Source of the DNA: Paludibacteraceae bacterium
GTDB lineage: Bacteria > Bacteroidota > Bacteroidia > Bacteroidales > Paludibacteraceae
Direction: 5' to 3'
Length of the DNA stretch: 40,054 bases
Assembly (NCBI GenBank): GCA_017444615.1
Contig: JAFSWF010000048.1
Location: 1-40,054, forward strand
The notes under the pieces are model-generated. The model was not told the DNA's origin and made no database searches. It worked only from the letters and a program-made list of their open reading frames with translations. Shown here in pieces: positions 16,209-23,649 of this stretch. The first letter of the stretch is position 1. Each line of letters opens with the position of its first letter. Both the position numbers and the translations under genes were made by a program.

Positions 16209-16938
16209 ACTCCGTCAGGTCCACGGTAATAGGCGTGATCGCTAACAACTGATGATCCATCGCCCAGATATCGGTATCTGTGGCATCAGGTTCATCGTTG
16301 ACATATTCGCCGGCGAGGTGCCAACTACCGAGCGCATCGGCTGGCTTATCCTCATTCGCCACCAATTCATTGGCCCAGTGTCCACGGCATTGACGCGTCC
16401 AACGCATTCCTTCTATCTCACCCACGGGGGCGTTGATATTATAGCAGGTATTGGGCGCAATGCCTTCTTCTAACAAGTGTTGGGTCACTTCGCAAAGGAA
16501 GGGTTGCAACCAATGCAGATCAACATCCATATGGTGGTCGTTAATCGACCATCCTATCGCAGGGATACCCTTCTCTGCCGCCACCAGACACGCACCCATC
16601 GTACCGGAATAAATGACGTTGATACTGGCGTTACTGCCATGGTTAATACCGGAAACCAGCAAGTCAATGCGCTTATCTTTGAGGATCACTTCGCGCGCTA
16701 ACTTAACGCAGTCTGCCGGTGTGCCATTCGTCGTATAGACGTCTGCACCGTTGAGGTCATGTTCCTCCACTCGCCGCAAGTAAATAGGTGTGGTAGCACT
16801 GATAGCCGCTCCAAAGCCACTACGGGGACCCTCGGGCGCAATAACCGTCACATGTCCCAATTGGGTCATCTCTTTGGCCAGCAAACGAATACCCGCGGTG
16901 CCCCAACCATCATCATTAACAACTACGATATTTACCAT
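16195..16938 (-). CDS. surE: 5'/3'-nucleotidase SurE
   Basis: This protein of about 247 aa is a metal-dependent phosphatase for nucleoside monophosphates and short polyphosphates. The N-terminus VNIVVVNDDG supplies the two metal aspartates. It is followed by the Ser of RSGFGAAIS and the Asn of SGINHGSN, all canonical, plus GTPADCVKLA. The motif-2 start is WGTAGI rather than the usual xxAPGI. ATG at 16938 gives the usual spacing (NDDG from residue 8) and lies 5 nt past the glmM stop. An ATG at 16953 would overlap glmM and add five residues. The start region lies in a 7-bp repeat, so both starts may be a product of repeat copying. Confidence 0.93.
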   Translation of the reverse strand: MVNIVVVNDDGWGTAGIRLLAKEMTQLGHVTVIAPEGPRSGFGAAISATTPIYLRRVEEHDLNGADVYTTNGTPADCVKLAREVILKDKRIDLLVSGINHGSNASINVIYSGTMGACLVAAEKGIPAIGWSINDHHMDVDLHWLQPFLCEVTQHLLEEGIAPNTCYNINAPVGEIEGMRWTRQCRGHWANELVANEDKPADALGSWHLAGEYVNDEPDATDTDIWAMDHQLLAITPITVDLTEYGSL

Positions 16939-16962
16939 TTGCTCATTTACCATTTACCACTT
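16935..16962. repeat. 7-bp tandem repeat at the glmM-surE junction
   Basis: On the plus strand CCATTTG, CTCATTT, ACCATTT, ACCACTT. It contains the glmM stop codon and both possible surE starts, and encodes the near-duplicate MVNEQMVN reading. Confidence 0.7.
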
Positions 16963-18319
16963 GGATGACTTGTTGTGCCAAAGCGTTTGCCTCTTCCATC
17001 GTTGCCGCTTCCGAATAGACGCGGATGATAGGTTCGGTATTCGATTTGCGGAGGTGCACCCATCCGTCAGCAAAATCAATCTTCACACCGTCACGGTCAT
17101 TGACGCGCTCGTTCTTATAGAGTTCCTTCACGCGTGCGAGGATAGCATCGACGTCGGTGTCGGGCGTGAGATCAATGCGGTTCTTGCTGATACAATAATC
17201 CGGCAATGTACGACGGAGTTCACTCACTTTCATATCGATATGTGCCAAGTGGCTAAGGAATAGGGCGATACCTACCAGCGCATCACGACCATAATGGCAA
17301 GCCGGATAAATAACGCCACCGTTGCCTTCGCCGCCGATAACTGCGTTAACGCGTTTCATCTCTGCCACCACATTCACTTCGCCTACTGCGCTTGCACTAT
17401 ACTCGCCGCCGTGTGCACGCGTCACATCGCTAAGCGCACGCGTCGAGGACATGTTACTAACGGTGTTGCCCGGCGTGTGAGCCAGGATATAATCCGCCAC
17501 GCTAACGAGCGTATATTCCTCGCCGAACATCTCACCATTCTCACAAATAATCGCCAAACGGTCAACGTCCGGATCCACTACAAAACCTACATCTGCCTTG
17601 CCGCTCTTCAGCAACTCGCTTATCTGCGTCAAGTGTTGCGGCAGCGGTTCGGGATTATGCGGGAAATGACCGTCGGGAGTGCAGTTCAACTCAATAATAT
17701 TTTGTACGCCTACAGCCCGCAGAATAGCCGGAATAGCCAGTCCCCCAACGGAATTGACACAATCAATAGCCACGGTGAAATTACGTTTCTTAATAGCCTC
17801 TGCATCCACCAGTTGCAGTTTCAGAACTTGCTCCACGTGGTAGGGCAAGTAGTCTTTCTCGCTCATCGAACCCAACGCATCCACCTCTGCAAAAGTAAAG
17901 TCCTCGCGTTCCGCGATGGAGAGCACTTCTTTGCCTTCGGCGTCGTTGAGGAACTCACCGCGCTCATTGAGCAACTTAAGTGCATTCCACTGTTTGGGAT
18001 TATGGCTCGCCGTCAGGATAATACCACCCGCCGCCGCCTCGCCGGTAACAGCCAACTCGGTCGTTGGTGTTGAAGCCAAACCTATATTGACTACGTTATA
18101 GCCCATGCCCATCAACGTGCCGCAGACAATCTTATCGACCATACTACCGCTGATACGGGCGTCGCGTCCAACCACAATCGTGTTATTACTCGGCATCGCT
18201 GCACGCCGTTGCGTAGCATAAGCAGCGGTGAAACGAACGATATCTACAGGGTTCAAACCCTCGCCTACACGACCACCTATCGTGCCGCGTATTCCGGAGA
18301 TACTTTTTACTAAACTCAT
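16943..18319 (-). CDS. glmM: Phosphoglucosamine mutase
   Basis: This 458-aa alpha-D-phosphohexomutase converts glucosamine-6-phosphate to glucosamine-1-phosphate for UDP-GlcNAc, and hence peptidoglycan and lipid A. The catalytic phosphoserine is Ser105 in LTASHNPKQWNALK. The metal loop is DPDVDR (Asp249, Asp251, Asp253), the sugar-binding loop is GGEGNGG (about 334-340), and the phosphate-binding C-terminal loop reads RKSNTEPIIR. The QWNALKLLN variant is typical of Bacteroidota GlmM. It lies in a cluster with rmlA, a lipoprotein, surE and, convergently, lpxB. The gene is followed directly by surE through a repeat junction. Confidence 0.93.
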   Translation of the reverse strand: MSLVKSISGIRGTIGGRVGEGLNPVDIVRFTAAYATQRRAAMPSNNTIVVGRDARISGSMVDKIVCGTLMGMGYNVVNIGLASTPTTELAVTGEAAAGGIILTASHNPKQWNALKLLNERGEFLNDAEGKEVLSIAEREDFTFAEVDALGSMSEKDYLPYHVEQVLKLQLVDAEAIKKRNFTVAIDCVNSVGGLAIPAILRAVGVQNIIELNCTPDGHFPHNPEPLPQHLTQISELLKSGKADVGFVVDPDVDRLAIICENGEMFGEEYTLVSVADYILAHTPGNTVSNMSSTRALSDVTRAHGGEYSASAVGEVNVVAEMKRVNAVIGGEGNGGVIYPACHYGRDALVGIALFLSHLAHIDMKVSELRRTLPDYCISKNRIDLTPDTDVDAILARVKELYKNERVNDRDGVKIDFADGWVHLRKSNTEPIIRVYSEAATMEEANALAQQVIQVVNGK

Positions 18320-18322
18320 ATT

Positions 18323-18883
18323 TTAGGGTTTTACTTTTATTTTAAGAATATAACCATAGGGTGTAACCGATGTTTGGTCGGCATCAAAGCCCCATTTACT
18401 CATCACGATCAACTGGCATTGCGATTCGGGATACTTCATCAACCGAACCGCCTCGTGCCACGACACTGCCTCACAACTGCTGGTATTCAGATAATTGAAC
18501 TCGTACGGAAAACCCTGATCGAGCGTGGTCCAATAACTGAGCGTATCGGCGTTTTCGTACAACTGGTACTTCTTATATCGCGTTACAATCAGGTCATTGG
18601 CTACGATACGCAGATCAGTGGTGTCGGTGCCTTCAACGGCTATCGAATCGCCTCGACTAATGAGGTGAAAATAGAGATGGTCATACCCTGGCACCTTGTA
18701 ATAATCGTTCGCGCCCCACACATCATTCGCCGGCAATTCCTTGAGGATATTCAGATTATTGCGACTAATGTAATTGGCAATCAGTTTATCCTCCTGATCC
18801 CGCAAATTCGAATAGGTGTTATTACCGCAACTGATAGTAACCAACGCCACACACACCAATATATAGATTACCTTCTCCTTCAT
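18323..18883 (-). CDS. Lipoprotein, probably DUF4827-like
   Basis: This protein of about 186 aa has a signal peptide ending in a lipobox (LVTISC), so it is expected to be anchored in the envelope. The mature part has no catalytic motif I can name. It resembles the DUF4827 family found next to glmM in Bacteroidales, a recollection not checked here. ATG at 18883 is preferred over GTG at 18892, because the signal peptide is then complete and the GTG would overlap the rmlA stop. The start lies in a 7-bp repeat (18881-18901). It ends 4 nt before glmM begins, so co-expression with glmM is likely. Confidence 0.75.
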   Translation of the reverse strand: MKEKVIYILVCVALVTISCGNNTYSNLRDQEDKLIANYISRNNLNILKELPANDVWGANDYYKVPGYDHLYFHLISRGDSIAVEGTDTTDLRIVANDLIVTRYKKYQLYENADTLSYWTTLDQGFPYEFNYLNTSSCEAVSWHEAVRLMKYPESQCQLIVMSKWGFDADQTSVTPYGYILKIKVKP

Positions 18884-18901
18884 TCCTTTCACCTTTCACT
18901 T
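18881..18901. repeat. 7-bp tandem repeat at the rmlA-lipoprotein junction
   Basis: On the plus strand CATTCCT, TTCACCT, TTCACTT. It holds the rmlA stop codon (18889-18891) and the lipoprotein ATG. Confidence 0.65.
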
Positions 18902-19812
18902 TTTGCTGCGATGCGCTCTAAGTATCGACCGTACGCCGTTTTCATCTCTTTTCCGAGCGCTGCCAAATGGTCAGTAGTGATCCAGCCGTTACGCCATGCT
19001 ATCTCTTCGATGCAACTGACATAGAAGCCTTGACGGTTTTGGATCGTGGCAATGAAATTGCCGGCGTCCAGCAAACTATCGCAATTACCGGTATCCAGCC
19101 ATGCAAAACCTCGACTGAATAGTTTCACTTTCAGCGTACCTTCTTGCAGATACAACTTGTTCAAATCCGTAATCTCATATTCGCCACGCGCGCTGGGCTG
19201 CAGGTTAGCGGCCTTCTCGCACACCGTCTCATCATAGAAATACAACCCGGGCACCGCATAGTTGCTCTTCGGCTCTGCCGGCTTCTCCTCCAAACTCTTC
19301 ACTCGTAGCACACTCTCGACAGCAGCCCCCTCTCCTTGGGAGAGGGTTGGGGTGAGGTGCTCAAACTCCACCACGCCATACGCGCGCGGGTCTGCCACTT
19401 CGTACCCAAAGATACAAGCACCGCCTTTCTGCACCTCTGCCACAGCGTCCTTCAGCATATGACCGAAATGCTGACCGTAGAACATATTGTCGCCTAAGAT
19501 CAAGCAACCCGGCTCGCCGTTGAGGAACTCCTTACCTAATACAAACGCCTGCGCCAAACCGTTCGGCACCAACTGCACCTTGTATTCCAACTTCATGCCC
19601 AGACGACTACCGTCACCCAATAACTCCTCGAACATCGGCAGGTCACGCGGCGTACTGATCACCAGCACTTCGCGAATACCGGCTAACATCAATGCCGATA
19701 GCGGATAATAAATCATCGGCTTGTCATACACCGGCATAATCTGCTTACTGATTGCTTTACTCAACGGGTACAAACGCGTTGCGCTACCTCCTGCTAAAAT
19801 GATTCCTTTCAT
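18889..19812 (-). CDS. rmlA: Glucose-1-phosphate thymidylyltransferase with inserted palindromic-repeat peptide
   Basis: This 307-aa cytosolic nucleotidyltransferase makes dTDP-glucose for rhamnose and related sugars. Hallmarks are GGSATRLYPLSK (8-19), KQIMPVYDKPMIYYPL (23-38), GDNMFYG (107-113) and SLEEKPAEPKSNYAVPGLYFYD (173-194). The family length is about 290 aa. Here about 20 extra residues (152-172, HLTPTLSQGEG and following) sit between GVVEFE and SLEEKP and are encoded by a widespread palindromic repeat. The insertion keeps the reading frame and lies in a surface loop before the sugar-binding EEKP. rmlB, rmlC and rmlD are not in the window. The gene has its own promoter at 19855-19885. 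Confidence 0.94.
   Translation of the reverse strand: MKGIILAGGSATRLYPLSKAISKQIMPVYDKPMIYYPLSALMLAGIREVLVISTPRDLPMFEELLGDGSRLGMKLEYKVQLVPNGLAQAFVLGKEFLNGEPGCLILGDNMFYGQHFGHMLKDAVAEVQKGGACIFGYEVADPRAYGVVEFEHLTPTLSQGEGAAVESVLRVKSLEEKPAEPKSNYAVPGLYFYDETVCEKAANLQPSARGEYEITDLNKLYLQEGTLKVKLFSRGFAWLDTGNCDSLLDAGNFIATIQNRQGFYVSCIEEIAWRNGWITTDHLAALGKEMKTAYGRYLERIAAKSER
19328..19357. repeat. Palindromic repeat inserted in rmlA
   Basis: CCCTCTCC and GGAGAGGG form a perfect 8-bp stem (19328-19335 with 19339-19346), followed by TTGGGGTGAGG. Read on the minus strand it gives LTPTLSQGEG, a peptide known from translated copies of a common dispersed bacterial repeat. Confidence 0.8.
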
Positions 19813-19854
19813 ATCGTTTTTCGTTTAATTCTCTCGTAAAACCAATTTTGCGTG

Positions 19855-19885
19855 CAAAATTACTACTTTTTTTTGAGATATGCAA
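19855..19885 (-). promoter_or_regulatory. Promoter of rmlA-glmM-surE cluster
   Basis: On the minus strand TTG of TTGCATAT (19885-19883), 20 nt with an 8-A run, then TAATTTTG (19862-19855). The predicted leader is about 36 nt. Confidence 0.75.
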
Positions 19886-19932
19886 ATTTCTTTACACTTT
19901 CCTTTCATTTTTCATTTTTTACCTTGATAAAT

Positions 19933-19963
19933 TTGCATATGTCAATTTTTTTTTGTAACTTTG
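19933..19963 (+). promoter_or_regulatory. Promoter of the secreted-protein gene at 19983
   Basis: TTG of TTGCATAT (19933-19935), 20 nt with a 9-T run, then TAACTTTG (19956-19963). The start near 19970 leaves a leader of about 13 nt. Confidence 0.75.
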
Positions 19964-19982
19964 CACGAAAAATTAGTTGAGC

Positions 19983-21224
19983 ATGCTAACGGCGATACTA
20001 TTATCACTGGTGATGACGTTTACGGTGGAAACGAAGTCTTCTGTCAAAGCGGAGGGCACTATTCCGTCCAATGATTTCGACGCTACGTACGCCTGCACGT
20101 TCCAAAAAGGTTCTGTACGCGAGGGCGATACCGCCACGTTGCAGCTGCGCGGACTGGGAGGCATTCAGATAGACTCTATCGTGCTTTATCTCAAATCCAA
20201 TAAATCTGCAGGCAGCGGTGAGATACGTGTGGTAACGGACGGTCGCGAGGTAGCGAAGTTAAGTGGTTCGTACTGGGACTGGTACGGCGCTTACTCTACC
20301 GCTTATCGGCCGCTAACCGTGTTTCGCCATGGTACGCATAGCGTGGAAGAGTTGACGATTGAACTGGTGGGTACGGTCAACTCGTTATACATAGAGCAAT
20401 ACGAGATTGTTTACCAAGCCCCGCCGGCTTATAGCGTACAACTGAAAATAGGCGATGAGACCATAGAGGTGTTAACGGAGGCGAACAGCCATGCAGGCGT
20501 GCTTCTTCCTTCCCTGCCCGACAGGGACTCGCTGTCTTTTGTAGGATGGTCGGAGACGGAGTTTGGGGCGATAACCGCACCGCCGGCATTATGGCTCGCA
20601 GACGAGCGGTTCTATCCCACCGCCGATATGTGTCTATGGAGTGTGTGGCATTATGGCGAAAAAGAAGATACGAACTTAGTGGCGGAATTAGAGACAGGCT
20701 CATACCTCTATGTGAACAGTCATGCTAATGTAGCCCTAACGGGGGTTCCGTATGACGGAAAGATGGACATTGACCTTATTGACACCTCCAACCCGGATCA
20801 AGTCTATTGGATCACCTTTCTCTCGCCGGACACCGCTACGATTCAACATGTGCAGACAGGTACGTTCATCGGTTGGCAAGGCAAGAGTTTGGCGGCGAAA
20901 GAGTCGCCGTGGTTGGTGTACCACGAGGGGGCAGAGACGATTTTCTATATGCGCAGTGGAGCTGACACCTATGTGCTTTGGCCAAATATATTGGATACGT
21001 ACGGCGAACTCTACGCCGGTCTGCTCAAGGCCACACCGGCTAACTCGCCTTTAGGTCTGCGCAAACCGCGTCCAACGGACGGCAAGGAGTGGTTCACTTG
21101 TCACCCAGAAGTGCCGATGGCGGTGGAAGAGGTGCTTTTCAACGGCAACGAACGCATCGTACGCTTCGGTATCTACGAACTGCACATCAAAGAAGGGAAG
21201 AAATACTTGCGAATTAAGAATTGA
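19983..21224 (+). CDS. Predicted exported protein of unknown function
   Basis: This 413-aa protein starts with a short hydrophobic leader (about 1-14) that looks like a signal peptide. The N-terminal half (about 25-145) is beta-rich with many Asp, Gly, Tyr and Trp and resembles a carbohydrate-binding or adhesion fold. A segment near 165-215 (FVGWSETEFGAI) is reminiscent of Listeria-Bacteroides (InlB-type) repeats. The C-terminal part contains another beta-rich region (about 225-400). No enzyme motif was recognised. ATG at 19983 is chosen over TTG at 19977. A strong promoter sits just upstream and a terminator downstream, so it is a single-gene transcript. The 3' end lies in a 7-bp repeat. Confidence 0.75.
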   Translation: MLTAILLSLVMTFTVETKSSVKAEGTIPSNDFDATYACTFQKGSVREGDTATLQLRGLGGIQIDSIVLYLKSNKSAGSGEIRVVTDGREVAKLSGSYWDWYGAYSTAYRPLTVFRHGTHSVEELTIELVGTVNSLYIEQYEIVYQAPPAYSVQLKIGDETIEVLTEANSHAGVLLPSLPDRDSLSFVGWSETEFGAITAPPALWLADERFYPTADMCLWSVWHYGEKEDTNLVAELETGSYLYVNSHANVALTGVPYDGKMDIDLIDTSNPDQVYWITFLSPDTATIQHVQTGTFIGWQGKSLAAKESPWLVYHEGAETIFYMRSGADTYVLWPNILDTYGELYAGLLKATPANSPLGLRKPRPTDGKEWFTCHPEVPMAVEEVLFNGNERIVRFGIYELHIKEGKKYLRIKN

Positions 21225-21231
21225 GAATTAG
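21211..21231. repeat. 7-bp tandem repeat over a stop codon
   Basis: Units GAATTAA, GAATTGA, GAATTAG. The second unit supplies the TGA stop codon (21222-21224) of the exported-protein gene. Confidence 0.8.
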
Positions 21232-21265
21232 TCAGTAGTTTCCACGAACGGTAATCCAATATGTC

Positions 21266-21304
21266 AAAGAGCATCTTGCGGATAATCACAGGATGCTCTT
21301 TTTA
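21266..21304 (+). terminator. Rho-independent terminator of the exported-protein gene
   Basis: A perfect 10-bp stem (AAAGAGCATC at 21266-21275 with GATGCTCTTT at 21292-21301), a 16-nt loop and a T run (21299-21303). The 13 nt just upstream, CAATATGTCAAAG, also precede the terminator at 28870. Confidence 0.85.
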
Positions 21305-21336
21305 TACAAGCTGCTATTGAAAATTTATACAAGCTG
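21301..21336. repeat. 13-bp direct repeat pair
   Basis: TTTATACAAGCTG occurs at 21301-21313 and 21324-21336, just after the terminator. The role is unknown. Confidence 0.6.
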
Positions 21337-21343
21337 GCAACCG

Positions 21344-21553
21344 TCACTTTATTGCCTTCCGCTCTTTTTCATGCAACCGCTTGCGTTCGGCGCGATTATG
21401 CTGCATTGTTTTATAGAAACCGAGACCTGCCATAGGATGATGCCATTCTTCGTCTTCGATCTTTTCAAACTCTGCGTATTCTTTACGGCGGAGTTTGAGT
21501 TCTTGGCACCAGAAACGGATGTCAGATAGTAGTCTTTTAGTATATTTGAACAT
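21344..21553 (-). CDS. Small basic hypothetical protein
   Basis: This 69-aa protein is highly charged (many Lys, Arg and Glu) and probably largely helical. No family was recognised. It lies 35 nt downstream of the first glycosyltransferase on the same strand, so it may be the last gene of that transcript. There is no clear ribosome-binding sequence. An overlapping plus-strand reading is less likely, because it starts in the terminator T run. It may be real, but the evidence is only length, composition and position. Confidence 0.45.
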   Translation of the reverse strand: MFKYTKRLLSDIRFWCQELKLRRKEYAEFEKIEDEEWHHPMAGLGFYKTMQHNRAERKRLHEKERKAIK

Positions 21554-21569
21554 AGTTGTAATGTTTTAC

Positions 21570-21593
21570 GAGTTAATGAATTAATGAGTTAAC
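21570..21593. repeat. 8-bp tandem repeat over the GT2 stop codon
   Basis: Units GAGTTAAT, GAATTAAT, GAGTTAAC. The array contains the TAA stop (21591-21589) of the glycosyltransferase gene. Confidence 0.75.
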
Positions 21594-22638
21594 GATTTTT
21601 GAACTTGCGGTAGGCTTTGTACAGGAGAGCTCCACAGGTATTTATAGCGATGGATGTGTACTTGCAACGGATGCCGATGTGTGCCAAGAGATTCCAATAA
21701 TGGGGATATTTGTATAGGCGCTTATCTTTGTATAACGTACGTCGGCTTACGTGGGCATCGACTCGATCGTAAAAGGATCGTATTCCTTGCAAATCGTCCA
21801 ATTTGAACAATCGTTTGAGGGACATCGTGATGTTGTGAATGGCCCCTTCTAACACGCCATCCGCAAACTCCTGGATGCCATCGTCGGTTCGTTTGCCCTC
21901 GTCAATATCCTTCTGAATGATGGTATATAACGCCAGCATGCGTGAACCTAACAAGAAATAGTCCGATTGATTCTTGTAGTTGTTGCTATGCGTGGTTGAG
22001 CCTTCGCGATAGTAAACAGCATAGCCTAATTCGGCTGAATACGTCATTCGTTTGGCGTAATATAAATGGGCAGCGATGAAGTCTGAATCTTCGTACAGCA
22101 CACCTTCACGGAAAGGATAATTGGATGTGTTGAGGAAGTCTTTGCTATAAACATATGCAACTGGTCCGGAGCACCAGTACGCATGTTTATTTTGCATTTC
22201 AACGCCAGAGAAGATTTGTCCTTTTGCAAAACTCAATTTTTCCCGCTCTTCTGCTATCACTCCTTGCTCACTGGCATTTCCATAATGGAACACGGTCATG
22301 TCCGTCTGAAGTTCTTTCGCTGTACGGATGGCTGTTACAATGCCTTCAGCAACCGCATCGTCACTATCCACGAAACAGATATACTCCCCTTTGGCGATGG
22401 AGACTCCTCTATTGCGCGCAGCTCCTTGACGATTGTTCTTTGGTTGCTTGAGGAGCGTGATGTTCGGATGCTGAGATTGGTACTCTGTAACAATATCACA
22501 GGTATTATCCGTGCTACAATCGTCAATGAAGATCACTTCAAACTCGCTTGGTTTGAGCGACAAGGCATAGATGCTATCCAAACAACGTGCGACCGTGTGC
22601 GCGGAGTTGTAGGATGGTATGATGAATGAGACTAACAT
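21589..22638 (-). CDS. Glycosyltransferase family 2
   Basis: This 349-aa GT-A enzyme probably adds a sugar to a lipid-linked or protein-linked glycan at the cytoplasmic face. The N-terminal VSFIIPSYNSAHTVARCLDSI, the EVIFIDDCSTDNT block (about 34-46), AARNRGVSIAKGEYICFVDSDD (the DSDD metal motif near 93) and a C-terminal helical part fit GT2. There is no membrane anchor. It is the last enzyme of a four-gene minus-strand cluster, 3 nt downstream of a second GT2 gene. The acceptor and donor sugar are unknown. Confidence 0.9.
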   Translation of the reverse strand: MLVSFIIPSYNSAHTVARCLDSIYALSLKPSEFEVIFIDDCSTDNTCDIVTEYQSQHPNITLLKQPKNNRQGAARNRGVSIAKGEYICFVDSDDAVAEGIVTAIRTAKELQTDMTVFHYGNASEQGVIAEEREKLSFAKGQIFSGVEMQNKHAYWCSGPVAYVYSKDFLNTSNYPFREGVLYEDSDFIAAHLYYAKRMTYSAELGYAVYYREGSTTHSNNYKNQSDYFLLGSRMLALYTIIQKDIDEGKRTDDGIQEFADGVLEGAIHNITMSLKRLFKLDDLQGIRSFYDRVDAHVSRRTLYKDKRLYKYPHYWNLLAHIGIRCKYTSIAINTCGALLYKAYRKFKNR

Positions 22639-22641
22639 AGG

Positions 22642-23649
22642 CTATTTGTACAATAGTTGATTTCTTAAACGCTTTAGTTTTAGATACCAATATCCCAATC
22701 GTGGAGGCAAGAAGAAATGTAGTTGTCGCTTTACTTCCAACGTGCTTAGTTGCCGTGCAAAAAGCAAACGGTAAGGATGGTAGTCAAAACGTTTACGTAG
22801 TTCACGATAGTTCTGCCAGTAATCAAAGTTCTCATCAAATACATTGCGCAAATACACTCCGAAATAATATACGGCACATTGATCGAATAAGGATTTTTCT
22901 ACATTTGCAGGGTGTGTTAATACGTAATCAATCGTATCGTAGCAAGAATCCAGTCTTCTCTTCAATTGGTGGCTATATTCAGCAGTAATACTATTCTCAT
23001 GAATACGATAGTAGTAAGTGATGTTCCGACTTACATATAGAGATTGTATTGCACAGCAACATTTGTATGTCCAAAGTTCATCTTCATGAAGTTGTCCCTC
23101 AAGGAACGTTAGATTATGCTCTCTTATCCATGACAATTTGACAAGTTTGTTACATGCCATAACATATATCATTCTTGGTGCATAAAAGCGGCCAAATATA
23201 GCTTCGTTTCCAATAATAGCTCCTTCTTCTTGCGGAAGGAATATGATATTTCGTGGCTTACCAAACATCTTTAAGTCACCCAATACTATATCGTAGTCTC
23301 TTTCTTTTAGCGGCGCAGTAAGAGTGCTAATACAATCATCTGGGATGTAATCGTCAGAATCGAGATAGTAAATATAATTACCCGTTGCTGAGTCTGTTCC
23401 TGTATTACGAGCAGCAGAGAGACCACGATTGTGCTCGTGATGAAGAATATGAAAAGAGATATAACCCTTATAATCAGCGATTAGTTGCTCTGCAATAGCG
23501 ATACTATTGTCAGAGCCACAATCATCTACAAGGATGCACTCTATCTCGCCGGAATAGGTTTGCTGCATTACTGATTGAAGACATTCAGCAATATATTCCT
23601 CCACATTATAGACAGGGATAATGACAGAAACTTTGGGAAGATTATTCAT
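22642..23649 (-). CDS. Glycosyltransferase family 2
   Basis: This 335-aa GT-A enzyme has the same architecture as its neighbour: VSVIIPVYNVEEYIAECLQSV at the N-terminus, ILVDDCGSDNS (about 39-49), LSAARNTGTDSATGNYIYYLDSDD (DSDD near 98) and HEDELWTYKC later (about 189). The pair may build consecutive linkages of one glycan. The gene overlaps the upstream HAD-type gene by 8 nt and ends 3 nt before the next GT2. Codon and base use is more AT-rich than in the flanking housekeeping genes, as in the rest of the cluster. Confidence 0.9.
   Translation of the reverse strand: MNNLPKVSVIIPVYNVEEYIAECLQSVMQQTYSGEIECILVDDCGSDNSIAIAEQLIADYKGYISFHILHHEHNRGLSAARNTGTDSATGNYIYYLDSDDYIPDDCISTLTAPLKERDYDIVLGDLKMFGKPRNIIFLPQEEGAIIGNEAIFGRFYAPRMIYVMACNKLVKLSWIREHNLTFLEGQLHEDELWTYKCCCAIQSLYVSRNITYYYRIHENSITAEYSHQLKRRLDSCYDTIDYVLTHPANVEKSLFDQCAVYYFGVYLRNVFDENFDYWQNYRELRKRFDYHPYRLLFARQLSTLEVKRQLHFFLPPRLGYWYLKLKRLRNQLLYK

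Noticed and set aside
17294-18073. 259-codon plus-strand frame opposite glmM
   Set aside because: Antisense to a complete GlmM with all signature motifs; no promoter or family match.
21293-21529. 78-codon plus-strand frame opposite the small basic ORF
   Set aside because: It begins in the T run of a terminator and has an unlikely hydrophobic composition; the minus-strand reading is preferred.
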